Shown here: positions 22,770-34,389 of the stretch, piece after piece
Layout of the letters: every line of letters begins with the position of its first letter
How positions within the stretch are numbered: position 1 is the stretch's first letter
Assembly: GCA_000727475.1 (NCBI GenBank)
Contig: KL647309.1
Location: 264,617-328,616, forward strand
Source: Sarcocystis neurona
Taxonomy: Eukaryota; Apicomplexa; Conoidasida; Eucoccidiorida; Sarcocystidae
DNA: 64,000 nucleotides
Reading direction: 5' to 3'
Made by a program: the position numbers and the translations under genes
Notes under the pieces: generated by a model
Told to the model about the DNA's origin: nothing
What the model saw: the letters and a program-made list of their open reading frames with translations, nothing else
Database searches by the model: none

Positions 22770-22839
22770 TTCGTATTGCTTGGCTTCCAGGAGACGCTTG
22801 AGGCGGTCGTAGAGATCGTGTGGGGTTCGACGGTCGCGA
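22770..22839 (-). CDS. Indole-3-glycerol-phosphate synthase-like protein, N-terminal helix exon
   Basis: The segment reads RTPHDLYDRLKRLLEAKQYE up to the GTAAGT donor. It fits the amphipathic N-terminal helix before the TrpC barrel (..L..IL..K..EV..L). The 5' boundary is uncertain. A minimal exon would start after an AG at about 22841-22840. The same frame is open upstream without a stop as far as 25343, so the exon may be much longer. A candidate start is ATG at 25248-25250 (MRLSLLRHVLAAAAASAAVL), which looks like a leader or organelle-targeting peptide. If so, the protein would carry about 800 extra low-complexity residues. Confidence 0.6.
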
Positions 22840-25250
22840 CTGCGGCCCGCTGCTGCTGCTGCTGTCTGTCGTCTGCTTCGTACCCTCGCAGCAGCACCAG
22901 CAACAGGAAGCAAACCACCTGCTGCAGCGCTGGTTCGGCGGGATTCAAACCAAGTCTCGCTGGGGCCGCTGCATGCCGGGAGTCTTCTGCCGCTGCATGC
23001 CGAGAGTCTTCTGCTGCTGCTGCTGTGTCTACAAGCCGGCCTGTGGCCACCGAAGGGCTCGCTGTTGCCTAGGAAGAACCTGTTTCTGGAGGCGGAGGCC
23101 GGCTGCCTGCTGTTGCATGCAGCAGCATGGGCCTTGCATGGGACGCCCTTGCCGCTGCAGCAGGCAGCGAAGCTTCCTGCGCCGCATCCGACACACTTGC
23201 TCCTGTCTCCAAAGTCCCCGGAGCAGCATAAGAAGGCCGTGCAACTGCGTGCAAGAAGTCGGCTACTGTAGGAAAGGACAGGTCTGTTGTACGCAGAAGA
23301 TTTGCTGCTGCAGGCTCCACTGTACGTCACCTCGTTGTCGCCGCATGCAGCGGTTCTCCCTCTGCCTGCTGCCAGAATTTTGCTGCTGCGTGCGCTGTCG
23401 TTTTTGTTCCCACTGTCGCAGGGCCGCCGCAAGGCGGGGGCCTGCATGCCTCTGCTGTCCGGTTGATGCAACAAAGGCAGGCGCTTCTGCGACACACTTC
23501 GCCCACGCGAAAAGAGAGGAACGGCAGCAGCAGCAACATCCGAGCAACGAGCAGCAGCAGCAGCGGCTGCTGCTTCCGCGGCAGCGGCGGCACGTGCAAC
23601 AGCAGCCGCTGCAGAACGCGGCACGGGAGCAGCAGCAATAGCACCTGCGGCAGCAGCCGAATGGACGGCAGAAGCCGGACGGGGTTGGTGACTGGCGGCA
23701 GCAGCAGCTTTTTCTGCAGAAGCAGGTACTGCCACGGGGGGGAGGCCTGCTGCGGAACGGGAAGGGAGGGGCGGGTACCTGCAGCAGCAGCAGCTGGGAA
23801 GATCGGCGGCACTTCGGTTCGCAGCAGCAAGAGCAGCAGCCGTGAAAGGCTTTGTTGCAACACGATTGCGACACTTTTCCAGGACGTCGTCTACTACGCA
23901 CGCAGCTGCAGCAGGCAGCAGCACGCCGCACGACACGTACAAAAGAGCAGCAGGGCGCAGAGGTGCGGACACCAGGACAGGCGCTGTCGCTTCGGTTTTG
24001 AAAAATTTGCTTGCCTCTACGTTTCTGGTGCTGTGAACCCAGGGAATGCGCGTACAGCAGCAGCATCCGAAGAAGCCGGCGTGGTAGCAGCCGCGGCAAA
24101 GAGAAGAGCAGCAGCGAAGACGCGTATGGAAGAGAGGCCGGCCACCGCCGACGCGTCCCACTGCAGCGTCTACAGCTTCGCCGGAGCAACGCCTTTTGAA
24201 AGCTTCCTGCGGCTCCCGCAACAAGTGTGGGGTATGCAGCAGCAAGCAAAGCTTCGCAGTTACCAGACGCAGCTGCTGCTGCCGTCCCGTGACGTTCCGC
24301 GGTTTCTGTTGTTCATTATTCTCACCTTCCTGCTGCTTCTGCTTTTCTCCGCGCTGCAAACGTTGACGTCGTGTCCGCTGCTGCTGCTCCTGCTGCTGTT
24401 GCTTCCCCTCCCATTGCCGGTGCTGCAGCAGGGTTCGTTCATCGCGGCAAAAACGCTGCTGCAAGTGCTGCTTCTTCTTTTGCTGGCGAGAGTCTCTGTG
24501 TTGCTGCGCGTCTCGTTGCTGCACGGACCGCTCGAGCTGCTGCTGCTGCTCAACGCTCTGCTGCTGTTTGCATGTCTGCTGCAGCAGCTGCTGCTGTTGT
24601 GGCTGCGAGGATACTCGCCTTCGTGCGCCGCGGCGTCGCTCTGCCAAAGAGAGGACCAGCAATGCTGCCAAGCAGCAGACTCTCTGTCTGGTTTCTGCTG
24701 CTGCTGTTGCTGCCACGCGTGTTGCTGCTGGGACTGCAATTCTTCTCGCTGCTGCTGCTGGTGCTGTACCTCTTGCTGCTGCTGTTGTGGGTGGGGGAAC
24801 GGTAGCTGTAGCTGCTGTTGTCGCTTCTTGTCGAGCAGAAAAGGGCCGGTCTGTGCGAAGAAAGGTGCAGCTGCTGTCGCTCTTCTTGCCGTTGCTGCTG
24901 CTGCTGTTGCTGCTGCTGCAGCTCCTCCTCGTAGAGCGGCAGGAGACCACAAGCCCGGCGTTTCCAGGAGTCCGCGGCAGAGGGGCAGCACGGCAAATGT
25001 GGGGAGGGTATGACGCGCAGGCGCATCTCTGCTGCGGGCCTTGCGCGATTGCCGCTGCCGCTGCAGCAAGCGGAAGGGGACGCCAGGAGAGCAGCAGCCC
25101 CACAAAAAAAGGAGGAAAAAGAAGCAGCAGCAGCAGCAGCGTCTTGGCAGAAGCAGCAGAACGTCCCTTCGCAGCAGCAGCACGTGCGCGGAGGACCGCA
25201 GCAGAAGCAGCAGCGGCAGCAAGCACGTGTCTCAGTAAAGAAAGTCGCAT
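22840..25250 (-). CDS. Possible low-complexity N-terminal extension of the TrpC-like protein
   Basis: This is an uninterrupted frame continuous with the 22770-22839 exon. It starts at an ATG at 25250 with an Arg/Leu/Ala leader and a Leu-rich stretch (LLLLLLLFPPFFVGLLLSW) near residues 40-60. It then passes through Gln/Arg-, Ala- and Cys-rich parts. On the plus strand, a competing frame near 24126-24280 reads MEERPATADASHCSVYSFAG and looks at least as protein-like. CAG/CTG tracts in both directions keep several frames open, so long ORFs mean little here. Introns of the TrpC-like gene could cover much of it. Confidence 0.25.
22966..23013. repeat. 24-bp tandem duplication containing TGCATGC
   Basis: CGCTGCATGCCGGGAGTCTTC and CGCTGCATGCCGAGAGTCTTC stand in tandem with one mismatch. 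Each copy carries TGCATGC, so two motif copies sit 24 bp apart. Confidence 0.8.
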
Positions 25251-25369
25251 CTGTCTGTCAATACAACAGCAGCAGCAGCATCTTCGCTGCGGCCCCCTCT
25301 TCTCCTTCTTCAATGCAGGCAACAGCGCTGCAAGCGTTGCCACAATACGCTTGCTTCCTGGCCCCGACG

Positions 25370-25560
25370 CAGATCCATATATACACGTCCATACGTATAT
25401 TATATATATATACGCATATCAATCAATGTATTTGGGTGTGTATATCTATATACGCATATTTACATATATACTTGTATATACACGCATATATATATATATC
25501 TATATATGTATACGTGTATATACAAGTATAGTTAAATTGGCTGAGCGACATATGTAGAAG
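25370..25560. repeat. AT microsatellite
   Basis: TATATA/TACGTATA sequence separates the CAG-rich 22.8-25.3 kb block from the CTG-rich 25.6-28.9 kb block. No coding signal is seen. Confidence 0.8.
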
Positions 25561-28500
25561 TTTACAGGGCATCTGTGCGGAGGACTTGCAACAGAAGAAG
25601 AGTAAAGAGAGTACGGATGACAGGTTTGATGTCTGCTGCTCTTTTGTGGCACGGGTCGCTGTGCTGCTACTCCCCGAGCTCCTGCTGCCAGGGCTGCTGC
25701 AGCTCCACCTCCTCCCGTGAACCCGCGTACATCCTGTCGCCTGCCGTGGTAGCTGCCTTTCGCTGCTGCTGCTGCTGCCGTTGCTGCTGCTGCTGCTGTT
25801 GCTGCCGCTGCTTCTGTTGCTGGCGCTGCTGGTGTTGCTGCCGCTGCTGCTTACGTGTTACTGCGGCTGCTGTTTGAGCTTCTGCTGCTGTCCCCCACGG
25901 CGCAGCAGTTCTCCCTCTGCTGCTGACCCTGCCGCGTGCAGCTGCGCTCCCGCTGCCTTGTGTTGCTATCAAAGGACGAAACACTTACCACGGCTGCTGC
26001 TGCTGCTCTGCGTACACTAGTTCGAAGATACAGGCGCTGGGGAAGGCGGCCTTCTCTTCTGTCTGTGTTGAAGTCTTCTACAGTCGTTTTTCTGCTGCAG
26101 CAGAGGCTCCTCGTCCCACTTCTCTGCTGCTGCCGCTGCGGCTCGCGTGGGCCCTTCCCGCTGCCGCTCGTGCTTCTGCTGCTGCTGTTCTGTATGTGTA
26201 TATATATATATATATACATACATACATACATACATATGTGTGTGTATGCGGCCTGAGGCTCCATCTGCTGCTGCCGCTGTTCTTCTGCTCGTGGTGCTGC
26301 TGCTAATGTTCTCCAGTGGTCCTCCTGTGCAGCTGCTCCTACTGGTGTGTTGCTGCTGCTGCTCTCGCTGCTTTCCCTGGTGCCATTGCCGGTGCCGGTG
26401 CCGCGAGCCCTGCGGCTCCTACAGCTGCTGCCTTGTGCCGCTGCTTCTTTGCTGCTCTCGTTGCGACTCTGCTGCTCCCGCCATGAGCTTCCTCCGCGTT
26501 GCTGCTGCTACTCCTCCTCCTTCTCTCAGCTGTCTTAAATGTTCTCTCAGTACTGGGGTGCTGCTGCCTCTATATGTTTGCTGCGGCTGCTGCCTCTCCG
26601 CCGCTGCTACTAACTTTCCGCTGCCGCTCCCCGGCCCCTTCTGTCTCAGGCGGCCGGGTTTTCCCTGCGAGCTCAGCAGCAGCTTCTGTGGCGCTTCTGC
26701 CCCGCCCTTCGTCTTGCTGCTGTTTCTCCCGCTGCTCTTCCTCTCGCCACTTCTCCTGAGACTGCTGCTGTTGCTTTCGACGTGGCTGGTGCTGCAGCTT
26801 CCCTTCTCTTGCTGCTGCTGGTGCTGTCCCTGCTATACTGCGTTGCGCTCCTGCCGCTAGTCGTCGTCCTGCAGGGCCTTCTGCGAGCGCGTGCCACTGC
26901 TCGTAAACGTGCACCAGCAATGACAAGGTGCAGCAGCCTTGGAGTTTACCCCCATGCAGGCACGCACACGTGTACGTCTGTACATATACATATATATGCA
27001 TATATTTTCTGATTTATAGCCTGATAGATATACAGACAGCCGCGTCTGTGTGCGCCTCTGTGTGTGTGTGTGTATACGTGTTCCGCGGATACAGAGGCCC
27101 CTCTCCCTGCACGGCTGTGAGGGCCACGGCAGGAAGACAGGGCCGCCGGTGAGTCGTCTGTGCTGCTGCTACACGCAGATTATTTACTTGGTAGCGAGAG
27201 CCACGAGCAGACAACTGATGACGCGTGCAGCAGGAGCTGCAGCGTCAACAAGAAGCAGCAGCAGCGGCACCAGAGAAGGAGACGCAGCAGCCTCAAGATG
27301 TACGAAGGACCGACAGCAAATTTCCCAAAAAGTAAGACTGCGGGCAGCAGCGGAGGAGGAGAAGAAGGAGGAGGAGGGAAAGTCAGCTGCAGCACCTGCA
27401 GACCTCATACGCAGCCGTAGGAGCAGCAGTGACCTCTGCCTCCCCCCCGGGTTGGTAGCAGCAGCAGCACCGTCAGCAGCAGCAGCAGCGCCAGCAGCAG
27501 CAGCAGCACCAGCACTCATCCCTGTCGTAGCACATGCAGAAGCGCGATGCAGAGCAGCTCAGCGAGCGCGTTCTTCTCTGTCCACGAATGTGTTGCTGCG
27601 GCGGAGCCTGAAAAATGTTGTTGCTATTTCGTCGAGGACTACAAGAAAATGCATCTGCTATTTCCCCAAGGCAATGGATGGGAGTAGTATATGTTGTGGA
27701 CGAGCACTTTTGCTGCTGCTCGACTACGACAAAGGAAACGCATCTTAGAAGAAATACGTCGTAAGCCCAGACGATATCAAGCGAGTTCTACATATGTTGA
27801 TGTTTTTTGGTCCTGTGCTGCATCGCTCGTTGAATGTATCGCGCGAGCTGCGACCGTTGCTTGCGCTGACGTGCTGCTGCTGTGCTGCTGCAGTCTGTCG
27901 CCCGCCTGCTCGTGCCGCGTGACCACTGCGCCGTGGGGGTGTGGCTGCTGGTGCTATGCGGCGACAGATAAGGTGACATTTTTGCTCTTAGACGTTGCCC
28001 TGTTGTGGCCCGAAGGGTTTCCGTCAAATTCTTCTATCGGGAAATCTACGACTATGGGTGCGAAGAGCGGCCGGTTGGCGCGACCGGTGTCCGTCTGCTG
28101 CTGCAGTCCTCCTCTCGCGCTGCAGCGGGTGCTACGTGTGTGTGTGTGTGTGCGGTAGGAGTGGCGCGCTGCTGCTCGTGGGGTTTACTGCTGCTGTTCT
28201 GCTCTCCCTTGCTGCTGTTCTGCTGCTGTTGCCATGTGCTCGGAGCTGCTGGGCGCACTGTGCTCCAGCTGCTGCTCTGCTGCTGCCGCTGCTGCCGCTG
28301 CTGCTTCTGTTCTGCAGCAGCGAACAGGCAGCATCCACATTGTCGTGCAGCAGTGGTAGACACGTGTATACACCTGTCTACCCACCTGGCGGCCACAGCG
28401 GCGTGGAGAGGACGGGTATGGTTATTGTCTCATGAATGGGCAGACGTTTTTATGTCTATATACGCTCCGAGACGTCAGAGAGAGTGCGGCATGCAGCACC

Positions 28501-28920
28501 TGGAGGGACGCAAGAGCAGGGAAGAGAACCCAAGACACACGTTTCTTCTGAAGGAGCGAGAAAGACAGAGACAGAGAGAGGGCCTCGAAAAAAGTGAAGG
28601 CGAACAAGGAGAAAAAGGGATGAGAAAACCTTTCCCTGCAGAGGAAGAGAAGCCAGCTTGCAAAAGAACAGGAGAAGTCGTCGGTCCCACCCTCGGCGGC
28701 TTTTCGCTGCTGCTGCTGTTCCACAGTTTCCTGCCGCTAATGCATTCCACATAACCCCAGCTGCGACGACTGTTGCTGCTGCTGCAAGTTTCCTCAACCC
28801 ATCTGTTGCTGCTGCTGCTGGTACTGCTGCTGCTACCGGTGGTCCTGGTGCTGGTGGCGCTCCTGCTGCTGGTGGTGGTACTGCTGTTGCTGCTGCTGCT
28901 GATGCACGACTACCTGAAGT
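25560..28920. other. CTG/CAG-rich region without a secure gene
   Basis: CTG tracts dominate (25630-26900, 27700-28900), with a CAG block at 27200-27530. The plus strand has one segment of interest. A Lys/Arg-rich frame ending SSLKMYEGPTANFPKK meets a GTAAGA donor at 27332-27337. Another plus-strand frame, VSVKFFYREIYDYGCEERP near 28020-28075, is preceded by a TTTTTGCTCTTAG acceptor. Neither matches a family I know, and other frames are open across both. Long ORFs of Cys, Leu or Ala runs are repeat translations. Confidence 0.4.
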
Positions 28921-31900
28921 CGGCCAGTGAGGCCTGACTTCTGTGCATTGCTGTTGATTTCGTGCGCCGACACTGTCGCAAACTCACGAAAACAACGTCC
29001 CCCCGTAAACACATCATCTGTGCGAGTAATCTACCGACTACGGATCGATCATATTTTTCTACTTGAACGCAGAGAGACAGATATTTACTCGGCATTCACT
29101 TCGTCACGTCCAGACACATATACAACTGTAGAGGCATTTATCCGTCATAGGCCCGTATCGCAGGAGAATTATGTAACAGGTTATATGCCTGTCTGTAAAA
29201 TAGGTGCACCATCGCATATCTTCTAAAACCGAATCAAGTTTATATATACGTGTAAGGTGTCTGGTAGCTCCCATAGGTATTGTGTATTTGTTTACGATGA
29301 TATACGTGTGTGTGCGGGCGCCCACACACTCCCTCGCCTTTCTGAAACTCCCCTCTGTATCAGCCTGCTGCGTCTGTGTAAGGGACCGAGCATCACTCCT
29401 CAAAAACAAAAGAAAAGTTTTCTCCGCGCTGCGTGTATTATTGGCAGGCGGTCTAGACACCAACATGTCCACGCGACTGGACATACGATGGTGCATATAT
29501 AGGCCCCTGACCGCACTTCTGCCTGTGTAGTATAGGTATATACGAAGTGGACCGACACCACACACTGCTTCCCTGATTTGTTCTGATCTCTGCATGGGGA
29601 AAAGAGCTTCCCTTGACAAATATAAGTGGATTCCTTTTGTAACCTCGTGTAACCTACGGAACCTCCCACGCCTGCACACAGCGTCCACCGGCCTCTGGGC
29701 GATCACCACGTGGACGTACGTTTGCCACCATCCCTGCCTGCAGCCTCACACTATCAGTGCCGGTATCCTTGTGCAGCATTCGCCTAAATACATATATATA
29801 TATATATATCTGTCCCTATGTGCGCCCAAATTTGTGTTACCTTTACGTATATATGTGAATGTTCGTTCATTGGTATCTATCAGTGGCCGACAGCAACTTT
29901 GCCTGTACCACGCCATCGGATCCTTCTCCCTTCATCGACGCAAAAGGATGTGTTTCTCTGCGAGAAATAACGGGTAGGCTCTGCTTTTTTCTTCAGCAGC
30001 TGCGTGCCAGCGCGTCAACACGGTCTACGGAAGTGTATACCCTTTTTTCGTTTATCCTGAGGTATACAGATATGACGACCAGAAACAAAGGGAACCGGAG
30101 AACTGCGCGTGCCGGTGAAGCCGAACAGAAAGGAAAGAAAGACGCACTAAAAGAGTGGTGGTGGTGGGGGTTACAGATGACCACGCGTTGGGCTACTTCA
30201 AAATAGTGATAATTGCTCTCGCTTCGAATTTCCACATAGTGACACTCAGAGTACTTGAGAGAAATTGCGTTGCGTCAGCACCAGTTATGGCCGTGGCAAC
30301 GTTTTGTTTTAAATAGTCGGATTCCCGTATTCCGCTCTCGTTCTGAGGCAGGCGCTTTATCCCTGAGGAAGTTCGAAGCAGTGTCCACATACTACGCTAC
30401 GCTACTGAAGCGCCGCCGGCCGTTTGTTTGTTCTTAGCCTCGCTTGAGAGAGAACGTATGTTGCCTTTTACGTTTTCTACTCTCCTCGGTGTATAGCCAC
30501 ATACTACCAGTCTTTTGACGCGTACACGCAGCTGTAGTACCATCTGGCTTTTCGGGGATTCAATTCCACATCCACTTCGACCGCATATAGACTGCCAGCC
30601 TACAGACGTGCTAAATTTACTAAAAAAAGGTGAAACTCCTTACATTACCGGTTTGTATGAGTGCTAACTTTCAGAATTCTATCCAGTATTGGGCACTGAC
30701 AAATGAAGAACTCCTCAGTGGTACTGGAGCATGGCGCCTGTTCTCTGCAGCTCCGGTCCCGCAGATGCACCCTTACGACATACCTTTTTCTTGTAAATCT
30801 AACGTAAAACTCCCTTCTTGTCCGCACCGTAACACACACACATATGCGTTTCTCTGCTAACCGGATGAACTATAGTCATCTTTACATCTATCTGCCCGTG
30901 CGTCCACAGCATCACGATAATAAAACGTGTGTGGTGGGGCTCACCTGTTCTTCTAGTAGGTAATTCGTTGCGTTCGCAGATGTTTAGCGAACTGTTCAGA
31001 AATATTAGTGTACGTGTGCGGATGAACAGCCAGACCCCCTTATCACTGCGTGGCAAACACTGTGACACTTCCCCCTGGGTGTCAGCGTCTTTACGTGGTG
31101 TGTATCACGCGTACTTTATATACATACATGTGTGGAGTTCCATTTATGAATCTACGAGAAATGTTCCAGCAGATTTTTCGCCGCGGAGGGCTCCAGGGCG
31201 CACGAAGAAGCCGAGTGCCTGTCGTAGGTTCTGCCTTCTGCAGGCTTCCCTTTGGGCGACTCGACGGCGCGGAAATAAATCAGCAAATTTAGATCTCTCA
31301 AAGAGTGCCTGTCGCCTGTAGACCCTTTTATCAATGAATGCCACACAGTACGGCTACTTCTGCGTCTTCGTACTCTTCGCCCTCGACATTTTCATCCCAC
31401 GACTTTAGGCTTCGAAATGTACTCCTACACGCATACGTGCACGTGTTGTTGGCGTCAGTCGTGTTAAGCAAACGAGCTGTGCATACGCATCTTTGCCAGA
31501 ACTCTTACGCAGTGCGCAGCCACAGCTCTAGACTTTGCGCCCTAGGTGGTCTGCCCTACACATACAAATACGGAAATATAAATATATATATGTATAGATA
31601 GGTAGATAGATAGATTTGCATTCGTCTTCGCCTCTGTTATTGCACCAGCAGGCATACAAACTTTGTACTAAAGCAGAGGAGGTATATTTGTTTCTTCATT
31701 TTGGTGCGGCCGTAGCGTCAACCTCAGTGCCTACGTACACATGTGTACGAGAACGCACACGTGACATCTCTGTCTCCCGATTTTGCTGCAGCAGCAGCCC
31801 GTCCGCCTCCGTGCCTACGTGTCAAGGATGATTGCCTGCAGTCCCTTCCCTTCTCGAGTAATAAGGTGTAGACAGAACCAGCAACAGCAGGGATATAAAC

Positions 31901-33150
31901 TAAACAAAGGACTTTTCGTATCTCGTTTTCGCTGTATATTTACACAGGCACAAGGATACATATATGCAGATATACTCCTCTATTCACACTTGGTAAAGAA
32001 CCCTCTGTGTTCTTTCTTTAGTTCGTGGAAGACCAGATCCACGTGCGTCTTAGATTTGTACGTATTTCTTCCGCAGGGGTGTCAGCCCTAGCACGCTCGG
32101 GCGGAAAGAAGCCAGAAGGTTCTAGGTAACGAAGCCTCGTGCAGATACACCTAGAGAAATGCTCGTGTGCGTCTACACACATCCACGGCGAAAGGAACGT
32201 AGACGCGTGTGGGCATATGTGTGTAAGTCCACCAGTACAGGAAAGCACATACATATCGACGAGAACAGGTATATACAAATTTTTGTCTGTGTCTTGGTGC
32301 ACGGCCGAGAGTCTCGTCACAACGTATGTTCACGTACGTATTCATGTGTCTACCGCACGCTTGCATATATAGATTTTAAAACATATATACACACATACGT
32401 ATATGCGAGTAAATGTGTGTATAGGTCTTCTTCGGAAAGACAGACGCATACCCATATACGCGTAGTTGTTAAATGCTTGTCTGCGTTGGGGACAGCCAAG
32501 AGTCTCGCCGATATGTCTGTAGTGTGTGTTCTTTCTGTATAGATGTATACGTATACATAACGTATACATATAGGTACGCATAATTACATATACGTATATG
32601 TGTGTGCACGCCGGCATTCAGGGAAGGAGATAATGTATCCCCGACGCGTACAGGACTCCTGACCCGGCGCGCTTCCCACGCATACGCATGCAGCCGCTAC
32701 GTACGTGTGTGTGTGTGTATGTGTAGCCCTGCGTCCCCTCCTTCCGAGTGCATATAAGCTGCTGCATTTACATTCCACCCTCACAAAGAAGCGCCAGTTT
32801 CTTCTTCTCCACTTCTTCTAAAATGACCGGGCAGCACGCCGAAGAATAGTACCAGCGGACACGTATCCTTGTGTCACACCGCCTACGTCCACATATTCGA
32901 ACTGCAGATTTCTACACTTATATATATACACAGCTGCATGCGTATGTTACTGTGTGGACACATTATATCTATATATATTACTGTGTAAACACACGTTAAA
33001 TCCTGGCAAAGGAAAGCACATACCTCACGCAACCTGCTTCTCCGGATGCAGGACGCAAGCGTTTATCTATTTTGACAGGTATATCCACACTTCTCTCTTC
33101 TTCACATGAGCCAGTCCACATTATCTGTATACTCAAATACATATGCAGAT
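28921..33150 (+). other. Repeat-poor segment with several short exon candidates
   Basis: This is the longest stretch almost free of triplet repeats. Plus-strand candidates flanked by splice signals are: 29884-29973 (PSDPSPFIDAKGCVSLREIT, donor GTAGGC); 30675-30792 (after GCTAACTTTCAG; NSIQYWALTNEELLSG, donor GTAAAT); 30980-31097 (after TTCGCAG; RNISVRVRMNSQTPL, donor GTGTGT); and a 36-nt microexon at 32022-32057 (FVEDQIHVRLRF between TTTCTTTAG and GTACGT). No domain is recognised and the phases do not all chain. Competing minus-strand frames also read naturally, for example 30193-30390 ending FEARAIITILK. I therefore do not draw a gene model. The real content could be one small-exon gene on either strand. 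Confidence 0.35.
32280..32520. repeat. Diverged direct repeat pair
   Basis: TTTGTCTGTGTCTTGGTGCA followed by CGGCCGAGAGTCTCGTC (from 32281) recurs as TTGTCTGCGTTGGGGACAGC followed by CAAGAGTCTCGCC (from 32479), about 197 bp apart. Confidence 0.6.
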
Positions 33151-33840
33151 ACATATATACATGACGTATGCTTATATATGCATATGCGTACACGCATATA
33201 TTTATATATATGTACATTCAAAGCGTTTCCACTCTCAGATGTGTATGTATATATATGTATGTAGTGCCTTCACTCCCACATGCATGTATACATATATATA
33301 TATATTATGTATACACGCATATATTTATATTGATATATATATATATGTAGATGTGGCGTTTTCACTCCAGCATGTATATATAGCCTTTTCACTCCCACAT
33401 ATATATACACACACATTACGTCTACATATATATGTATATATATGTATGTACACGCATATACTTATATATATATTTGCATAGATATGTATAGAGGTAGCGT
33501 TCTTTCACTACCATATATGTATATATATTATGTATATATATGCATTTGTTTATATTTATACATATTTGTTGATGTAGCGTCCTCTTGCTCTTCCGTTTTC
33601 TTCATCTTTTCCAGTCGCACGCGCATGCACTTACAACTTGGACAGAGGTACACACACACACACACACACTCACGTCTATATACATATATATATGTATATA
33701 TACAGGCTTATCCATATTACAAGCATGTATATACATGTAAAGACAGGAGCTCTAAAATTTATGTACAAATGTGGAGACAGGTGGACACACAGCTGTCGAA
33801 TCTATATATATATATATATATGTGTACACGTACAGACCTG
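33130..33840. repeat. AT microsatellite with tandem degenerate units
   Basis: A phrase like TAGCGTTTTCACTCCCACATATATA recurs near 33222, 33270, 33352, 33384, 33495 and 33575, separated by TATATA/TACACGCATATA filler. A CA tract lies at 33650-33670. Confidence 0.75.
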
Positions 33841-34143
33841 TATATGTGTGATCGAGCGTCCCCGTCGCTCGGGCACCAGCAGCAGCAGCAGGTTGCTGCT
33901 CACGTGTGGGCCTTCTGCTGCTGCTGCTGCCCAGAGCTGCAAAGCTTCTCCTTGCAGAAGCTTCGCCGGCAGCAAGGGCAGGTGGTTTGCACACTGCTGC
34001 GCGCACCTGGTCTCTGGCGGCCGTTTTTTGATCTCTTGTTTTCCTTTGGAGCGAATGCCTGACGATCCCACGCAAGAGCACGAACGTTGTCTCTTTGCCT
34101 TTCCTGTGTTCCTCCTTCATATTATCTTCGCGTTGTCTGCGGC

Positions 34144-34389
34144 TCAGAAGAAGAACTTGCCAAACCAGTAAAGGGGGACAACCGCGATAAATGTCGCTGT
34201 TAACGGCAAGAATGAATCCATGCGTGGGTCCACCTGCAGCAGCAGCACCAATGCGAAAAACAGCAGCAATAGCAGCACTGTGCAGCAGTTTACCTTTTAA
34301 GCAGCATAACGCACGGGAGCAGCAGCAGCAGCACATACCAGTACAGCACCAGCCTGTACTCGCATAGCAGAGGCAGCAGGGCTACACAC
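34144..34389 (-). CDS. Small two-membrane-segment protein, DPM2-like candidate
   Basis: There are two candidate exons. Exon 34311-34389 follows a long pyrimidine tract ending CTGGCAG and reads CVALLPLLCEYRLVLYWYV, then LLLLLPC. Exon 34144-34233 follows CTGCTGCTGCAG and reads VDPRMDSFLPL, then TATFIAVVPLYWFGKFFF and a TGA. Joined, they give one hydrophobic segment ending YWYVLLLLLPC-VDP and a second starting FLP. That order resembles dolichol-phosphate-mannose synthase subunit 2, whose pattern is YYT.WV..LPF.D..H..FFLP...A..IP. The proposed donor (GTTATG) is weak. PIG-P is an alternative small two-helix protein. The N-terminus is not found, and the 3' end may extend, because a GCAAGT donor-like hexamer overlaps the last codons. 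Confidence 0.25.
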
